From Archilochus colubris (lineage: Eukaryota > Chordata > Aves > Apodiformes > Trochilidae): DNA of 64,000 nucleotides. The DNA is taken from assembly GCA_023079485.1 (NCBI GenBank), contig CM041085.1:35883121-35947120 (forward strand). The letters are read 5' to 3'. The first letter of the stretch is position 1. Every line of letters starts with the position of its first letter. The position numbers were made by a program, and so were the translations under genes. Positions 22,151 to 36,823 of the stretch are shown here, piece by piece. Below the pieces are notes generated by a model. The model did not search any database, was not told where the DNA came from, and was given only the letters and a program-made list of their open reading frames with translations.

Positions 22151-25100
22151 TGGAATATTTGAGCCTGAACATGAAACAGTAAAAAGTGTTTGAGCCTGAG
22201 CATACAAATTTGTGCTGCTGTGGTGTGTTGTTCAGTACAGCTTAGCTACTGGGGTTAGTACCCAGAAACTGCAGACCTACTGACACTTCCACTACCTGTG
22301 TGTCTGCTCAGTTAAAGTTTATGCTTTAGAGCATGTTTACACGTGCTGTGATAATTCTGCTCACAGTGGAGCACCTCTTTAATGTATATCTAGTTATTTT
22401 TAATGTGATGTCTATTCATATATAAAATGTGTTACTGAATTGGAAATACATGTATTTACAGATCCTTGATAGATACCTGGTTTTTTGCATACAGAGGCAG
22501 CAATATTTGCACTTAAGTTATTTTGATGTATCAAGTTTGCATTTTATGCCATTTGAATATGTGATAATTTAAAATCCAAACTAAGGCATTTTTGGATACA
22601 TGGGTGAGAAAATGCGTATGCAGTCATAAAGCAAATTTATCATTATTTGTTGCAATGCTCACATAAAGAGTTAGGTCATTTAAATGTGCAGAGATCATTA
22701 TTAAGTATTTTTAAAGAGCTTAACCTTTTAGCTCAGAGTTAGTATGAGAAACTTTAGCACAAAGATTACTTTGCCTAGTTACAAATTTTGGAAAGTAATC
22801 ATTCCTAATGGCAGTATTTCTTGTGCTTTGTCTTCTTGGAGCCTTCATAGCATGACTTGGTAGGTAGTAGGAGTATTGCTAACAACCCTTATACTTAGGT
22901 AGCATAACCATTTTCATTTGAATAGATTCTCAGGTTATTTTCTTTGAGAAGCTGTCACATTTACAGTGTTTGCAGCAGATCTTAAATTTGGTGCAAATAA
23001 ACCCTTCAGACTACAGTGGTTTTTTTGTAACATAAAATTCTCTTGTTATATAAACCTCGTGGTGAGATTTTCTTTGCAGAAGAAATAAAGCTCAGTTCCC
23101 ACTCCCAATAAATCTTTCCCCATGTCATATTGTCCCTTCTGTTTTCCTGCTTCTCTGCCTCTGACAGAAGCACTCTATTGTTGTGAAAGGATCTTAATAT
23201 TCCAATGAAAACAATGAGAAATGGGTAAAAAGAGAGATGAATGAGTTGTTTCATTCACCAAAGGGAACTGGCTTTTCTTAAATTATTTTTCATTTAAAAG
23301 AACACATAGAAGGAATTACAAAGGAACAAATATATATTAGTTGTAAAGCACCAAAATTAAGAAATGCCAGATTCCCCATAATATCTTAATTGCTGCTTTT
23401 TCGTGCCTTTATATTATGCTATAATCTTTACTAATGTTAAAATAGACTAGTTTTTGTTATTCAGTCCTCAGAATAAAGTCAAAAGGGCCAGAAGTGAGAT
23501 TGCATATACAATATTAAATTTGCTGGGTTTAGATCACTACTTCATTTTGCAACATTAAAATCTTCTGTTCAGTTGCTCTATATAGATTAATGTGACAAAA
23601 TCTAATAAGCATATATCTGGGAAATACTTTATATGTGTATCTCAGATATACTTTTGTTCATAAAATACTGGCAATAATCAATGATTATTAAGAAAGTATG
23701 CATGTAACTTTACCATGTTTGTGTCCTTGCATGCAATGAAGACAAGAATTTCAAATTGTAAATTCTGTTTTAAGCAAAATAATTTTTAGAAAACTTCATG
23801 GAGTACCTTTATATAAAAACGATATATTGCATGGTGATCGCTGCTCTTATATTTGCATCCTTTACTATATGCAGGTTAGAGTTATATTTATCAGATTATA
23901 GTAATTAATTTTGCTCATTCATACTATTGAAGCTTTCAGACTTTTTCATAACATAAATATTTTTTTTCACTGTGTCTGATTACCTTTATGATTCATGGTA
24001 TTCACAGTGTAAATTCTCCTGGCTTGATGCTGTTCATAGATCTTGCTCTACTTTAGTTCAGTGATTGTAAAGAGGCAAAATGAGAAGTAAGACAAAAGGT
24101 TCTGTGAGTTACCTGTCCTTATAACTCAAGCCCAACTCATGTTTTTTTAATATTGTAACATTTTCCTTCTACCCATTCAACTTGATGAATGTTTGACTTC
24201 CACCTTACTCTTTGTCTGTCTGCAGGATAGGATACCTTCAGCACAGGGTAAAGGAATTTTACACTCTTCCTCACTTATGCTCTCTAAAAAAATTCTTGCC
24301 AAAGATTTATTTTATTAATCTACTTTTCTTTCCACGAAAATGTGTTCTATGTTTCTAAATCTAGTTTCCAAGGGGATAAAGTTAGTTACTGTGAGCAAGG
24401 CATCATCATAAGATGGTGTTAAAGCATCTGGGATTGCTGTGGTTTTGGGTACTATGGAGCAGACTGGGTTTGAAGTCTCCCTATTCTTAGTGCAATTTTT
24501 ATTTCTATATTGCCACTGTACAAGTCTTTAAACTTGCTCTTAAAGAACTATTTAACATTCCAAAGGGCTAACTACACAGGAAAACTGATACTTCTTCTAG
24601 AGCCCAGAGATTAAAATATAGAGGTGTATGTTTTTTCACCAAGTTTGTTAGGGCAGAACTACATTTATTTGTTTTAAAGGGTTTTCTGTTCTAGTTTGGT
24701 TTTTAAAGATAAACACAGAAATAGTTCAAACAGTAGGCTGTGTGAATATTTACTGCTTTTCTAGCTACCAAGAGGCAATAGTAATTATTGTTAGAATCAA
24801 CAGGTTGCTCTTTTTTCCCCCTATATCGCTTCTATGTAAATGGAAGACTATTTTATGTATGTTTGTATTACAGCTTGAGTGAAAAAACCCACTAGTTTTT
24901 GATATCTCCACTTACAAAATAAATATTACAAAATAAAGGGGTTTTGAATGTTGACTTTTTAAAATCTCACAGGCATTTTATATAATAAGAATATAGTACT
25001 GTCTAAAAGATATTTTATGGGGTCTTAAAATAGTTATGAACAATTCTTACATAAACTTCTGATGGACTGAATCACTAACTGATTGAATAAGCTTTCTCTT

Positions 25101-28100
25101 AAAATATTAATTCTAAATAGGGACAACTAAAAAGAGCATAAGCAATTGCATTTCTTCTTAGAAAACATATGCTTCTTTTAGAAAAACCTTGACAATCTCC
25201 CTCCAAATGTAAATAATGTCAGTGCTGGGCCAACTTGTTTTGAGAATTGTCACTTCAGCTTTTATCCTTTCCCCTAATCAGGCACATCAGAATGTTTTAT
25301 TTTAAAAAGTGCTGATGTCTTGAAACAGTGTTGTAAGATTATTTAATAATTCAGAATAATACATCTTATAATTTATTATATATATTTGTGTTTAAGGAGG
25401 ATTATTCATATGATAAGAAAAATGTCACAAGAACCCACATTAGATTAATTGCCACTGCTTAGAACTGACCTGAATTTGAAGTTTTCAAAAAAAGCTGTCA
25501 TGTGAAATAAGAAATAAACTGGTTTGTATGTAGACGGAAATAATGTGTTGGGGTTTTTGGTTTGTTTTTTTTTTTTTTTTTATATATAAGCAATGTCATT
25601 TCAGTTTCTGCCCTCATTTATAAAGGTTAAAAAAGTTAATAATACACTATAGCAAGTATGCATGCTCATGAATTGAGACATATGACTGATATTGAATCAC
25701 TGGCTTGTTTATACTGCTTTGTTTAATAACAACTGAAATGTTTTTCTGCCATTCCACTGTCTCAAGCACTCAGAATAAATCTGCTTACAAGCATTATTAA
25801 AGGAACATTTTTCACAATTACAAACACTGTATTTTGAGGGTGCTAAACAGCTGATTGTCCAGATTCCAATTCCAATTTCTTTGATGGCATTCTGAGATAG
25901 TATGAAAAAAGGCAGGATTATTCAATTGACTGTGAATTCTGCTGTTTCTAGTATCTCAATGTAGTGATCTTGAATGAGCTATTTACTTAACTATGAGAAT
26001 CAAATTCAGTCAGTCTGTAGATTTTCAGCTTGCTGTGTTACAGCATTTCTTCAAATAGTAGTCATCCTGACAAATCTATTTGTGAAAGCTTCCTGAAAGC
26101 TAATTACATATCCTATATCGTGGTGAATGTTAAGCCAATGGGAAAAAAATGGAAATCAGGACATAATTATAAAGTTTAGTAGATCAAGGAAAGGAAAATT
26201 GAGAAGGATTTTTTTTTGCTGCTGTAGTTACCATTCTACTTAAAGTTCTATGATAAACATAACTGGAATAATCCTAATAGGGATTTATGCAAACCTATAA
26301 AAGATGAATACTGATTCCTATAGATTTTTATATTTGAGAAGCTGCCATAAAATACACATTTCACTAAGACATTTGCTGTTAATTTGGTGTGGCAGAACAT
26401 GATTTACTCTCAAATATAAAATGTCATTGTAATCATGTTGCTGGGATTTATTTTTCCTCATTCAGTCACAAGAGAAATATCAGTAATTGGCTCTTTGCCA
26501 ACAATAAAGTCCTTGTCTTGAGTTTGGTTTAGTCTGTGATTATCATTGTGTAATATTTCTCTTTCAAAACCCCTGTGGTTTTGTATTGCCTCTTGAATCA
26601 GGTACCAGCTGTTTGATTAGGCATTGTAATCATCAGGAGGCTTTGTAAATCCCAGTACCTGATGTAGAATGCAATCCTAAATTTTAGGCTTTGGATCTCA
26701 AAGGAGGAATATGGAATCTGTGGCTTAGTCCCTAAACTCCCTTTGTAACATCTTGAGGAGAGGTGCCATAAAAAGAGAGTCCTCAAAACTTCCTCTTCTT
26801 CTTCTGAGGCCTTTTCAATTTTAGAGACATCCTAGAGTGGATGCTAGCAAATTTGCTATGTTATTGAAGTTGCCATCAAGATTCTAGCTAATTTCAAAGT
26901 TTCTTTTATCTCAAAGCAGTGTTAGCATTTACCATTCAGTGAAATGCAAACTTATAATAGCTGGTTGAACAAGAAAGCTGAATTGATATAACAGGTTTGT
27001 TTTCAGCATTAAATATTTTTCATCCTTAATGGTGCAAGGAAAAATGTCAAAATGTAATTCACATTTTTAATGTAAATACAGTATTCATTTTTCTTGGTTT
27101 TAACTTGAAAATATAGAAAATATACTGATAAATGGTTTTCAAATATACAGATAAATAGCTTTCACAGAACTATTACTTTTGAATACTTATATTATCAGTT
27201 GTTAAAATGATGTATAATTTGCCAACAGAAATGTAATTGAGAATATATGGACTTCTAGAGCTTTGTCAGAAGAGTCATGTTATGTCAGAAGTGTTTGCAG
27301 TGACTTCTGTACTGCATTCACCATGTAATTTATTTTTATGAATTTAAAGTACGTCTGAAACTACTTCTTAAACATTATTGCAGTAGAAACATGCAGATGT
27401 GATGCTAAGAGAATCAATGTGTTTTTAAAAAATTGCAGTATGCATTTACAATGAGTGCTTCATCATCTGTGCTGGTTTTGGCCAGGTTCATATGTTCTCA
27501 TTTTTGAGTTCTGGTATACTTAAGACTCATTCCTGTAAATACACTATGATAAATATAGCATGAAATGATCATACAATCATAATGAAGAGTTCATTTCAAG
27601 TTAGTATTAGTGAATTAATACAGTAAGCTCTCAAAAGTTGATTTTAGAGCCTTGTAGCTGTTCTTTTTAGAGACTTTCAAAACTGTCATAGAAAATTTCT
27701 GTAACAACTCAAGACAACATTTTGTATAAGCTAGATTTTAAATATTGCCACAGCTATATAAGCCAAGCAAGGAAGTCCACGAAATAAAAGAAAAAGCAGG
27801 TTCTGTAATAGTTCTTGATTTTCTATTTTTTCCTTTCATCCACATTATGTTGCAGAGCAGTGCTGATACCAGTAGTCTCTAGAGATATGACCAACCACAT
27901 TATATTTAATAATGCTTACATTGCTTTCTGCAATGTGAGTAGATGTAAAAAACATTGTAAATTTTTTTAAGAGCAATTATTATTAGGCCTGGAGTAATCA
28001 GTATTGAAAATAAATAGATGAGTTTGTGTGGTGAGGTACTGTGGCAGATCAGCACTCATTGAACAAAGATGGGAGTTCAGAGTGTTCCAGTTCTTTGTTA

Positions 28101-30315
28101 CAAGTGATGATGCCATTGGCCATTTATCTTTCAAGCTTTGATTTTCATTTTTTTATTGAAACTTCATATCCAAAATAAAAGGAAAGTCTTAGTGGTTTTA
28201 TTTCAAGATGATATCTTAATGGATTCCTCATTTTAAAATGGGTGAAACCAAGTGTGTTTTAATATTTTGTGTTGCAGTTATCAGCTCTTTCTCCTGAATT
28301 TTACTGCTGGTCCTATAGGCAGCAGAAAAATCAAGTGTATTTTAATTTACATTATTTACCTAGATCTGAAATGCCTTTGATTAATAAAAATGTGTGACAG
28401 CAAAGGCTAGAGTCATAACATGAACTGCTTTTATGGTCTTTGTAACACTAAAAGCAGAGCTAAGATGTTTCCTAAGGGATGAAGAAATCTGCACCTTCCT
28501 TAAGATTGACCTATCACCTTGAGAAGCAGTCATGAAGGAGAGCTGCAAATGCAAGACCACTGTCAGGTCAACCTGTCATGGTGCTGACAGGTCTCTGATA
28601 TAAAACCCAATTTACTGCTTAAGAAGCACATCCATTATCCTTCTGGTTTTAAAATAGAACATACATCAGCAAAATGATAAAAGTGCTTAAGAATTATTAA
28701 AGTCAAGGACTAGTTCATATCAGAAAGTCACAACCCTTTTTGCATATTACCGACTAAAATGGCAGTGAGTGTTAATACTCACCTGTGTCTGTTTTTCTTC
28801 ACAAAAGCAGAGTTTGAATCAGTTGAACTTTACTTATTGTAGTTCTGATTCTATAATGTTGGGGTTTGGATTAATCAGACATATTAACATTACTTTTTAG
28901 AGGACTTAAAGGGGTTTTTTGGAAGTGGTAATTTTAGAAAAAAGAGTGCTTCAGATTTGGGGTAAAAGATCTATCTTTTTGATCCTAGTGGAAAAAAACC
29001 CAACATGTTTTTCCTATCATTTGGTGTAAGCTTCATCTCTATTTGTAATTTGTAATTTAGTGAAATTCCTGAGATTCATGTTTAAAGAAAATCTGTAGAC
29101 TCCTCTACTTAATATAGTTTCAGTTCTTGAAAATGAAAGTTTTACTCTCCACTAATTACTCCCCCAAAATTGCACTCCACCACTGAATGAAGAATGAAAA
29201 GTGCATCAAAATTTTTTTCCTTGATGACAGTAACGGATTTAAATGCCAAGTTGGATATCCTAAAACAGTAGGAACAGAGTACTGATTATATAACTGATGT
29301 AGTATCTTTATAGTTTCTTGAATTACATGTAGCCCCATTATAAGGTAAGACATGTAAAGGAAATATTTACCCCTTTTTGTGTGCATTTTAGATTTTTCTA
29401 AGGTACAATTACTCTAGAATAACTATCTCTGTGTGTTACTGACATGCCTCCCTGGTGTGTTTCTATAGGAAGCTGAGGAGAAAGACCTTGTAAGAAACAT
29501 TTTTTCTAGACTAATTAGTGCCTAGTAAATATTTTGGAAAACTTCCAGCTCTAAATGAGTGTTAATGATGCACCCTGCAGGCTTGATCCTGAGCCCACCA
29601 GATTTAAATCCCCTTTCTTCAATGGAATTTCTTTCAGTATTACTGAGCCACCTTTTTAATATTTGCTAGAGTAGATAGAGTTAAGGCAATTTACAATTTT
29701 GAATAGGATTTAATGGGGCATTCAGATGATTTATTGAACTCTTGAAAGTGTTACACTGATTGAATTTTTTTGTAGTTGTCTTGCTCCAGAGTGAGAGGAG
29801 AAACCCCTCTACTCATTAATGCACGTGTGCTTTGCAGCAACCATTTCCACCAGCATTATCCAAAAGCAGCAGTAAACCCTCCTTTCTACAGATATGGTTC
29901 CATGAGCAAGTGAGCTCATATAACACTTTGCTGCTGCCTAGAAGAAGCCTTGACTCTTTCTCAGTTTTTCTCCCCCACTCCTTATTGTGTAGACTCTGTT
30001 GCCATCTCTCCTGTTCATCTGGCAGTAGTGTAGCTGGTTTGACTTGCTAATACAGAAAAAATACCTTTTTTCTCATTAGTTTTATACAAAATTACTGAGG
30101 TGAGATGAATCAACTCAGAGAACTCTCCTAAGTACATCAAACAGTAAAAATCAGACATTGGGAGGATATGTCTAGTAGCAGGGAGAGAAGGAAAAGATCC
30201 ACCCTTAAGCAGCAGTGAGATATTAAATCACCTTACCTCATAATTTAGGAATGTTGTGATAGCAAAGCCACTACTACTTTGTACTTGACGGGTCCCTCAA
30301 GGAAACACTGGCAGA
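22151..30315. other. Intron, ~8 kb without recognised elements
   Basis: Long AT-rich stretch with no CR1, no gene and only short simple runs (T16 followed by a short TA run at 25565-25587). The frames at 23.0, 26.6, 29.2 and 29.8 kb have no recognisable content. Confidence 0.6.
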
Positions 30316-30316
30316 C

Positions 30317-30460
30317 ATAGAATCATAGAATGGCTAGAGTTGGAAGGAAACTTAAAGATCAGATTTTTCCAACCCCCTTGCCATAGGCATGGACACCTAC
30401 CACTAGATCAGGTTGCTCAGGGCCCCATACATCTTGGCCTTGAACAGGGCATCCATGATT
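30317..30460 (-). mobile_element. CR1 3' end, short
   Basis: The reverse complement of a CR1 tail and 3' UTR: ATAGAATCATAGAATGGCTA, GAGTTGGAAGGAAACTTAAAG, ACCACTAGATCAGGTTGCTC. Minus strand, 5'-truncated after about 145 bp. Confidence 0.9.
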
Positions 30461-30691
30461 TCCTACATCAGTTGAGGGAATTAATTCTGAAAAATCACCC
30501 TGAACATTTCTAGTTTTTGTATTTTTCCAGTAAATGATTATTTATTAGTCATTAATGTCCTTAATTTTCCAGATGCACATTGCAATAGTATTTCAGTATT
30601 TCATGCTCCCTCCCTCCCTGTTTGGGTACAGAAAACGCCATAAAACTAAGGAATCAATCAAGATGGAGGAGAAGACAAAGCACATTAAGTA

Positions 30692-31052
30692 GAACATGTT
30701 TGGTTTGGAGAAGAGGGAGTTGAGGGGAGACCTTCTTGCTCTTTACAGCTACCTGAAAGGATGTTGTAGGGCCATGGGTGTTGGCCTCTTCTCTCAAGTA
30801 AATAATGATAGGACTAGAGGAAATGGACTGGAGTTGTGCCAGAGGAGGTTTAAGCTACTAGTTATTAGGAAGAATTTCTTCACTGAAAAAGAAGTCAGGA
30901 GCTGGCATGTGCTGCCCAGAGAGGTGATGGAGTCACCACCCCTGGACATTCCAGGACATGCTGTAGGTGGGCATGGTGGTTTTTTTCTGGGTTGATAGTT
31001 GGACACTGTGATCTCAGAGGCCTTTTCCAACATGATGATTCTACTATTCTCA
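30692..31052 (+). mobile_element. CR1 3' part
   Basis: Plus-strand CR1: GGAGAAGAGGGAGTTGAGGG, GGAAGAATTTCTTCACTG, GCTGCCCAGAGAGGTGATGG and the tail region CCTTTTCCAACATGATGATT. The 99-codon frame ([20 protein letters not shown]...) is the CR1 ORF2 end plus 3' UTR. Confidence 0.9.
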
Positions 31053-32158
31053 GAAAAATACAGAGAAGCTCTGGAAATATATCTATCACTTCATGATAAT
31101 TAGCAACAGATTATATTTCCATTTTGATGAATTTTTGTAACTTTTTGAGAAATGATAACAAATAAGAAAGGACAAAATAAGAAATGTGAAACAAGACATT
31201 TAATAGTTCTGAAAACTAAATTCTGTATTATCAACCCAAAAAAGATCATGTTTGGAAAGGTTATCTAGTTCATCAGCTAGCGTGATGAAATTCATGCATG
31301 CGGATAAATTTAAATGCTGTCAGTAAAAATGCCTTTTAGTCTTTGTCCTTATGCAAGATTATGTTAGTATAATTCCATTTGTCTGCAGTTTTACTATGGC
31401 TAATTCAGTTTATAGGTTCACATGCTGGTTAATAAGCTTTCTCTTCCAGGGTTAAAAGAGGAGACAAGTGGGCAAAAGAAAATATATTATTAAAGTGATT
31501 GAAGAATAATTTCTTTGTACATCACTTTTAGGAAAACTGAATCTGTATTTGACCAAAACTTAAGCTATTTTATTACTGAGCTGTAGTTATTGTTAAGATT
31601 TTATATGTCAGCCACTTCAGTACTTTTGAAAATGCTTTACCTGTCATCTAACTCTGTCATTAGTGTAATTGTGGATTTTCAGAATTCATTATACAGTTAC
31701 TCAATATGGTTTTGAGCTCCATAGAACCTGTAGCTTTACAGGTGCATTATCTTCTGTCATCTTACTTGCAATCTGCTAAAACTGGCAAAATCACAAAAAA
31801 TATGTGCACAGAAGCATATTCTTTGGCAGTGGCTTTTACAATCTTATTGGCTAATTGTACCTACTTTACCTTTTTGATTTATTTTTTGGAATATATTTAA
31901 ACTTCCTCAGAAGTTTATTTCAGATTCTTTAGGTATTAGATTCTGTTAATTTATGATCTAAAGAAAATTTATTTATTTATTTTAATGAATAAAGGATTAT
32001 CAAAATCAAGGCACTCTTGATTTTGATAATCCAGTTGTCTGCCAGTGACCCTTGAGTTGAGAATTCTTGTTCTGCAACCCCTGGACAAAGTGGGGAGGCG
32101 GTGTATGGTTCTTTATGGACCTCAGTAAGAAAGGCCTGACAACAAAGGACATAATAAA

Positions 32159-32785
32159 ATAGAATCATAGAAAATTAGGGATTGGAAGGAACCTCAAAAG
32201 ATCATCTAGAGCAACCCTCCTGCCAGAGCAGGGTCACCTACAAGGGGTCACACAGGAACACATCCAGGTGGGTTTTGAATGTCTCCAGGGAAGGAGACTC
32301 CACAACCTCCCTGGGCAACCTGTGCCAGTGCTGTGTCACCCTCACAGTGAAAAAATTCTTCTTTATATTTATATGGAAATATCTATGCTCCAGTTAATTA
32401 CTGTTGCCCCTTGACCTATTGTTAGTCACCTCTGAGAAAAGCTTGGGTGTAGTGAAATGAGAAGCAACTGACCTCTCTGCAGATGTGCTCAGGAATGAGC
32501 TGAGCCTGTGTTTCAGGACTCACCCTTTATTGGCCCCCTGGTCCTGCTCATGTGCAGTGGGGGACCACCCTAATTAGGCACAGGTGGGCTTAACACAAGC
32601 TCCTGCCCACTACCTGGTAATTAGTGGCACCTGGTTGCCTCATTTCACTACACTTGGCTCTGTCCTCCTGGCACTCAGTCCTTACATGTTTATAAACATT
32701 AATTAGGTCACCCCTCATTCTACTCCAAGCTGAAGAGACCCAGCTCGCTCAAGTCTTTCCTCTTAAGGGAGATGTTCCACCCCAA
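32159..32785 (-). mobile_element. CR1 LINE, interrupted by an inverted-end insertion
   Basis: Minus-strand CR1 with tail ATAGAATCATAG at 32159, CCACAACCTCCCTGGGCAAC at about 32300 and the segment CTTGGCTCTGTCCTCCTGGC resuming after the insertion at 32447-32652. It ends near GGAGATGTTCCACCCC. Confidence 0.9.
32447..32652. mobile_element. ~205 bp insertion with inverted TGTAGTGAAATGAG ends
   Basis: The left end reads TGTAGTGAAATGAG (from 32448) and the right end is its exact complement CTCATTTCACTACA. Target duplication CTTGG occurs at 32442-32446 and 32653-32657, with one extra G at 32447. Apart from the 14 bp left end the whole body matches the right arm of the palindrome at 52.3 kb (GACCTCTCTGC, ATTGGCCCCCTGGTCCTGCT, AATTAGTGGCACCTGGTTGC). 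It looks like an internally deleted palindrome of the same family. Confidence 0.8.
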
Positions 32786-35700
32786 TAGCTATTTTAATAG
32801 GACAGAAGAAAAAGATGAATATAGAAGGCAAGTAAACCTTATGTCCTTTCAGCTACTGGGAGCCCTCCTTCTGTGCAGCACTGGACTGACCCTCAGATAG
32901 ATTTCCCCATGGTGCACTGCACACACTGTATCTTTGGAGCGTTTCCTCTTCCCTCCCATAGCAGAGTGCCTTTTGTTTTGTGTAACAGGCAGAATCACGT
33001 ATCTCCTGAGGGGTTGGGATGCTATCTCTGTCATTACATTCACCAACACACAGCACAGGCAGGCATGGGCCACTCCAGCAAATTCCCTCATAGTGGCCTA
33101 ATCATACTCACATACTTAGTACTTCTGAAGCCATAAGCACAAGGCCCAGTAGACCAGATGTGGCTTTCTCAAGATCTCTGACTTCTCAGATATAGAATCT
33201 TCCACAGGGCTCCAAATACATTCATCTGGCCAAATGCAGATTCATATAAAAAAATTACTTAAGAAAAAAATGAAGCATCCCTAGAACTTAAAATACATAG
33301 TCAGAAAAACTACCAGCTTTCATGCCTACAGTGTGATTTACCTCATCCTAGGGCAGACTTAAATCTCTAGCAATAGCTGTGCAACCAGAGCTTAGCAATA
33401 CTTTATGAAATGATTGTGAATCAGTATGATTTGGTGCCACAGGCTTGTCTGTCTACTGTCTAACTCTACAATGAATACAGGTACTTTACCGGGAATGAGT
33501 CCTGCTTATTTGAAGGATAGGATCTTACTTTGCTGTTTCCTATTTGATCTACATTTTTAAAAATGTTAAAATATTAAATAATTTGTATTGTCCTTTAAGA
33601 GGAAAAGTGTTTGATTCTTTTCCAGTTGTACAAATAACAAAAGTAGCACATATATAAAGACAAAAGAATTTCCATGGAATGTTAACAACAATAGCCAAAT
33701 GCATTCAAAGTTTATTTCACATTTGGTAAAGATCCAGTATTCTTAGTCAGATATTCTTGGAGCATTTCTATAATTTAAATATTTGTTCTAATATAATAGC
33801 ATGTTTCATTTCTCCAGACTAATTTTTTATTTGGAAATTGGATTCTAAATATACATGACTTGTATTTAAGTTTAGCATAGTTAACTTTATACCGTTTGTT
33901 TTTCTTTGTTCCTCTTTGTCAGAGATCTGTTATCGATTATTTCAGCTTGTTAGAAAAAAAATTTTTCTAAGATGTAAGTATCTTTTACCTTTCAGCCCTA
34001 ACAAAGCAAAATTGCTTTTGTTTAATGATGCTCTGCCTTTTCAAGATACTTGCTCTTACGGTAACGTCCTTAGCAGTTTGTTTGCCTGTTTACTTTAAGC
34101 AGATCCTTTCCTAAAATGGAATATAAGAACTGTCAGGAATACTCAAAGAACTATTCAGATGTAGTAAATCCTTGTGAGAAGAGTTCTTCCTCCTACTTAT
34201 GGTTTTACATACACCTTGACAATCTCTGTTCTCATTTGGTCACAGGGGAAAAGCGAGAATGAAGTTTGTTTATTTATTTTAATTTTTTATCATATGATGT
34301 CTTTTGCATAACTGCAAATTATTACACAGTGCAGTGTCCTAATATTTATGCCTAAACACTAGGTGGAGAGTGAAGTCAGCATTCCATAGATGTTCTCTGA
34401 AAAGCGTAATATCTTATATCATGCTCAGTTCCTGTACCATTGTCTTGTTTATGGTACACAAAAGTGATCTTTTAAAACTTTAAACACAAAAAAGTAATGG
34501 ATAATTTGCTCCAGTATATATAACCTGCTAAAAAAAATTTCCTATTTTGCATTATATTACTGTTGCTATAGCAGTACTGAAAATTAATTTCTATATGTGA
34601 AAGATGAACATGGAGTAATGCAGTTTGTATATCACACAATGGAGCAATTACTGAAATTACCAAGTTTTCAAACTACTGGTCTTAATTATCAATATACATT
34701 TTTCTGTATATATACAACATGGGTTTTTTTGAGAAATTAGGACATGGTATTTCTAAAGACACATCTAAAGGTTATACAGTATGGCCTCTATCTGATTTGT
34801 TCCAATATCAGTTATGATTAGTCTGATAATCTCTTATATCCTCTGTAATCCTCTATAAATCCCTTTATTATTGCAAACTCCAGTCTGTGAATTCAGTGTT
34901 TTTATTATGCCAGTTACAATCTGGATTAATTTAGGAAGCTAGGTTTTCCAACTGATTGCATACTCTACCTGTGCATCTTTGCAGTTTCTTTTTGTGGCAA
35001 TACTGTATTATCCTCCGAAGCATCTTTTGCTGAGACGTTTAAAATTTTTGAACACACCAGTAAATTTATGATCATTTTCTTCCTTAAGTTATTACTAGTT
35101 GAAAGTATTTTTATTGATAAATGTAAAGCTTAGGTGACTGATTACATAAACTTGAGATTTTAGAGCCTATTTTTTTAAGGAATAAAGGAAATAATTCATA
35201 GCAAATATTTTGCTCATTGAATTTAAATGAATTTACCTTCTATTGTTCCAAAAGTGTTTAAGAGAATATTTTAATTCCCTCAATCTTATTTATTGTACTG
35301 ATTCCTTGTGTAAATATTTTCAGTGATTTGGCAATTAATTTTAATGTGAACATTTGTTTGTATACTAAAACAGTGTTTTGATCAGGTGAGCCTTTGAAAT
35401 AGCCACATCAGGTGATGGGCCCCAATTCTGACACTTCTTCATTCCCTCTTAGTCAACAAAGTAACTAGTAGAAGAAGTACTTTTGAAAAAGTAAATACAG
35501 TGCAGAGTAGGAACAGTACTCAAAGAGGCTTCAAAGAGTAACTTAAGACAATTACTGTTTCATACAGGACAATAAAATGTGACATTGCAAGTAGTTTGGC
35601 ATGTAAAATACAATTTTTTAGCAGCTGCATATTCTCTTTGTTTTCAATGGTCACATAAGTTCACCAAGTAATCTGTTAGCTTTGTAGAAAATAATAATAA

Positions 35701-36788
35701 ATTTTTTCTTTAGTTCCCTTTTTCACAGAAAGGAAGCATCCTGGAAATATAAATGTCATCCGTACACATTATTAGAAACCATTTCCATATAAGTTTCTAG
35801 AAAATGCAATATGAAAATAAAGATAGAAAGTTTGAGCTAAATGTTCGTAGTCAATAAAATGAGAAATCACCAGCAGGTAAATATATTCTTCACAGGAAAA
35901 CAGAGTTCTTAACTACTTTAAAATTGAGTTTCTTATTAAAATACTTTCTTGTACGGAAGAAATTCTGACATTGTAAAAGTCAAAAAAGTTTTTGTTCCTT
36001 GTGCAACTGTCTATATTTTAGGAAATGTGTTCATTGAATGGAAAGACAGTTATGAAGTATCTGCTTGCTTTCTTTAGAACTTCTGTCCTTCTGAAAAAAA
36101 CGCCTCAGATGGTGGGAAAAACTTTCATTTGTGGCACCCATCTTAGTTGGATCAGAATGAATTTTATTTTTTAAGGCAAAATCACTATTTTGAGTTATAC
36201 TCAAATTATTAGTATAGATATCTATTTTTACCATGAGAATACTGTATATTCTGAAGAAAAAGAAATATCTGACCTGCCCTTGGCTTTTTCCTAATAGACA
36301 AGATTAATCATTTATGTGTAGTGCATTGGTGGTTTTGATCTGATCTTTGCAGTATTAAAAAACTATGAATTTTATTGAGATTGGTGATGCACTTGTAGCT
36401 GTTTGAGAACCTAAAAAATATTAAAACTCTGATAAAAAATGCTGTGTTTTTGTTTTGTATCACCAAATTTCAGACTGATACATTCTGATTGATCACTGCA
36501 ATACTGCTGCACTTTTTTTTATAGTGCACTAATTTTGCAAAACCTTAAAATAAGCTAGTAAAGCTATACCCTTTTTCTCTTTTAAATCAATCATATGAAT
36601 TTCTCTCTGTTATGATTATCTACTTTATCACTCATATCAGTATTAGTTGCTCTCAGCTGACAGCTGAACTAACAAATACTGTATTACTGAAAATTAATAC
36701 CTTCTTAAGATGCAGTTGGTCTGATAAGTAATAGTCACCTTTCTTCCACATCTATAGTTACCCCACTGTCTTTTCTTTCTGAGATGGT

Positions 36789-36823
<35 letters not shown>

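Noticed and set aside
21671..22207. 178-codon minus-strand frame
   Set aside because: It reads the CR1 ORF2 remnant and the LTR-like insertion; a dead retrotransposon, not a host gene.
32849..33136. Overlapping frames on both strands in a GC-balanced patch
   Set aside because: Neither frame shows a known motif or splice context. Possibly an old repeat.
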